Source: Branchiostoma floridae (Eukaryota; Chordata; Leptocardii; Amphioxiformes; Branchiostomatidae). Taken from it: DNA of 64,000 nucleotides. Position numbers and translations under genes: made by a program. Shown piece by piece: positions 61,643-64,000 of the stretch (the stretch's first letter is position 1; each line of letters begins with the position of its first letter). Location of the stretch: NCBI RefSeq assembly GCF_000003815.2, contig NC_049982.1, positions 33,574,186 to 33,638,185 on the forward strand, read 5' to 3'. The notes under the pieces were generated by a model. That model ran no database searches. It saw only the letters and a program-made list of their open reading frames with translations, and had not been told where the DNA came from.

Positions 61643-62830
61643 GTCTCTAGATAGGGAATAGTAAGCTACAGACCGCATAATTCTATTGTGCAGTGTTGCC
61701 GAGATATTCTCGATCATAGGTTCACCTTAGCCTACCGCTACGTAACACATACGGGCGTATATACGCTTGAGATTCCGAAGTCTTCAAAGTTATTCCGGTG
61801 GGTCAAACTTGGTATCGTTAAATAGGTCTCTAGGTAGGGAATAGTAAGCCACAAACCGCATAATGCTATTGTGCATTGTTGCCGAGATATTCTCGATCAT
61901 AGGTTCACCTTAGCCGTAACCGCTACGTAACACATACGGGCGTATATACGCTTGCGATACCGAAGTCTTCAATGTTATTCCAGTGGCTTAAACTTGGTAT
62001 CCTTACAAAGGTCTCTAGGTAGGGAATAGTAAGCCACAAACCGCATAATTGTACTGTGCACTGTTCCCGAGATATTCTCGATCATAGTTTCACATTAGCC
62101 GTAACCGCTACGTAACACATACGGGCGTATATACGCTTGCGATTACGAAGTCTTCAAAGTTATTCCGGTGGGTCAAACTTGGTATCGTTAGAAAGGTCTC
62201 TAGATAGGGAGTAGTAAGCCACAAACCGCATAACTCTATTGTGCATTGTTGCCGAGATATTCTCGATCATAGGTTCACCTTAGCCGTAACCGCTACGTAA
62301 CACATACGGGCGTATATACGCTTGCGATTCCGAAGTCTTCAAAGTTATTCCGGTGGGTCAAATTTGGTATCGTTAGAAAGGTCTCTAGGTAGGGAATAGT
62401 AAGCCACAAACCGCATAATGCTATTGTGCATTGTTGCCGAGATATTCTCGATCATAGGTTCACCTTAGCCGTAACCGCTACGTAACACATACGGGCGTAT
62501 ATACGCTTGCGATACCGAAGTCTTCAATGCTATTCCGGTGGCTCAAACTTGGTATCCTTAGAAAGGTCTCTAGGTAGGGAATAGCAAGCCACAGACCGCA
62601 TAATTCTAGTGTACATTGTTGCCGAGATATTCTCGATCATAGGTTCACCTTAGCCGTAACCGCTACGTAACACATACGGGCGTATATACGCTTGCGATTC
62701 CGAAGTCTTCAAAGTTATTCCGGTGGGTCACACTTGGTATCGTTAGAAAGGTCTCTAGGTAGGGAATAGTAAGCCACAGACCGCATAATTCTAGTGTACA
62801 TTGTTGCCGAGATATTCTCGATCATAGGTT

Positions 62831-63144
62831 NNNNNNNNNNNNNNNNNNNNNNNNNNNNNNNNNNNNNNNNNNNNNNNNNNNNNNNNNNNNNNNNNNNNNN
62901 NNNNNNNNNNNNNNNNNNNNNNNNNNNNNNNNNNNNNNNNNNNNNNNNNNNNNNNNNNNNNNNNNNNNNNNNNNNNNNNNNNNNNNNNNNNNNNNNNNNN
63001 NNNNNNNNNNNNNNNNNNNNNNNNNNNNNNNNNNNNNNNNNNNNNNNNNNNNNNNNNNNNNNNNNNNNNNNNNNNNNNNNNNNNNNNNNNNNNNNNNNNN
63101 NNNNNNNNNNNNNNNNNNNNNNNNNNNNNNNNNNNNNNNNNNNN
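62831..63144. other. N run inside satellite (314)
   Basis: The spacing across it equals about three units (554 bp). Confidence 0.95.
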
Positions 63145-64000
63145 CACAAACCGCATAATTCTATTGTACATTGTTGCCGAGATATTCTCGATCATAGGTT
63201 CACCTTAGCCGTAACCGCTACGTAACACATACGGGGCGTATATACACTTGCGATTCCGAAGTCTTCAAAGTTATTCCGGTGGGTCAAACTTGGTATCGTT
63301 AGAAAGGTCTCTAGATAGGGAATGGTAAGCCACAGACCGCATAATTCTATTGTGCACTGTTGTCGAGATATTCTCGATCATAGGTTCACCTTAGCCTACC
63401 GCTACGTAACACGTACGGGCGTATATACGCTTGAGATTCCGAAGTCTTCAAAGTTATTCCGGTGAGTCAAACTTGGTATCGTTAGAAAGGTCTCTAAGTA
63501 GGGAATAGTAAGCCACAAACCGCATAATTCTATTGTGCACTGTTGCCGAGATATTCTCGATCATAGTTTCACCTTAGCCGTAACCGCTACGTAACACATA
63601 CGGGCGTATATACGCTTGAGATTCCGAAGTCTTCAAAGTTATTCCGGTGGGTCAAACTTGGTATCGTTAGAAAGGTCTCTATATAGGGAATGGTAAGCCA
63701 CAAACCGCATAATTCTATTGTGCATTGTTGCCGAGATATTCTCGATCACAGGTTCATCTTAGCCTACCGCTACGTAACACATACGGGCGTATATACGCTT
63801 GAGATTCCGAAGTCTTCAAAGTTATTCCGGTGGGTCAAACTTGGTATCGTTACAAAGGTCTCTAGATAGGGTATGGTAAGTCACAAACCGCATAATTCTA
63901 TTGTGCACTGTTGCCGAGATATTCTCGATCATAGGTTCACCTTAGCCGTAACCGCTACGTAACACATACGGGCGTATATACGCTTGCGATTACGAAGTCT

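Larger units (their letters stand above)
59774..64000. repeat. Tandem satellite, 183-185 bp units
   Basis: About 23 units in direct orientation, running past the window end. Start-to-start distances measured at TTGGTATCG are 185, 183, 183, 183 and 185 bp. Most of the length difference is GCCTACCGC against GCCGTAACCGC. Each unit carries the palindrome GCGTATATACGC and the near-palindrome CGAGATATTCTCG. Units differ at scattered sites and are not in a simple alternating order. No unit is an open frame throughout. Three N runs interrupt it. Confidence 0.97.

Noticed and set aside
59774..64000. Satellite as a CRISPR-like array or protein repeat
   Set aside because: Units are contiguous without spacers, a eukaryotic setting, and every frame is closed by stops within a unit or by the 183/185-bp length change.

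Overview
The window is animal nuclear DNA, most likely from a lancelet (Branchiostoma) or another invertebrate deuterostome. The evidence is small exons with GT/AG borders, introns full of small inverted-repeat transposons and LINE scraps, an NLR (NACHT) relic, and genes whose closest remembered relatives are vertebrate ones. The species call is inference; no rRNA or mitochondrial marker is present. Many open frames in the window are noncoding, and several begin at TTG or GTG rather than ATG.

Layout. 1-3977: 3' flank or UTR of the first gene. 3978-14390 (-): six-exon LCOR/LCORL-type corepressor with two pipsqueak helix-turn-helix domains. 14391-17264: its promoter with a cluster of CRE-like sites, plus Tc1/mariner-like and other MITEs. 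17265-21450 (+): four-exon MORN4. 24677-25888 (-): MTG2 (Obg-family mitochondrial GTPase) in one coding exon. About 27354-41334 (+): ten or more exons of a composite R3HCC1/R3HCC1L protein, with an 0.83-kb near-identical duplicated block on both sides of its R3H exon. 44450-48172 (-): NF-YA. 49505-53585 (+): SNRPG. 56728-57968 (-): broken NLR/NACHT gene. 59774-64000: tandem satellite of 183-185 bp units with masked stretches, running off the window.

The genes do not form one pathway. They are mostly housekeeping and regulatory: transcription (LCOR/LCORL, NF-YA), RNA processing (SNRPG, perhaps R3HCC1L), mitochondrial translation (MTG2) and cytoskeleton/myosin III (MORN4). LCOR, MORN4 and R3HCC1L also lie within a few Mb of each other at human 10q24 (recalled), so this looks like a conserved linkage group.

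I found no clear new biological system. The best leads are the conserved linkage, the ancestral-type R3H plus RRM-like protein with an EJC-binding-like motif, a pure (UG)60 tract just behind a splice donor, the duplicated block, a paired hairpin-GAAA motif with one compensatory change, and the satellite array.
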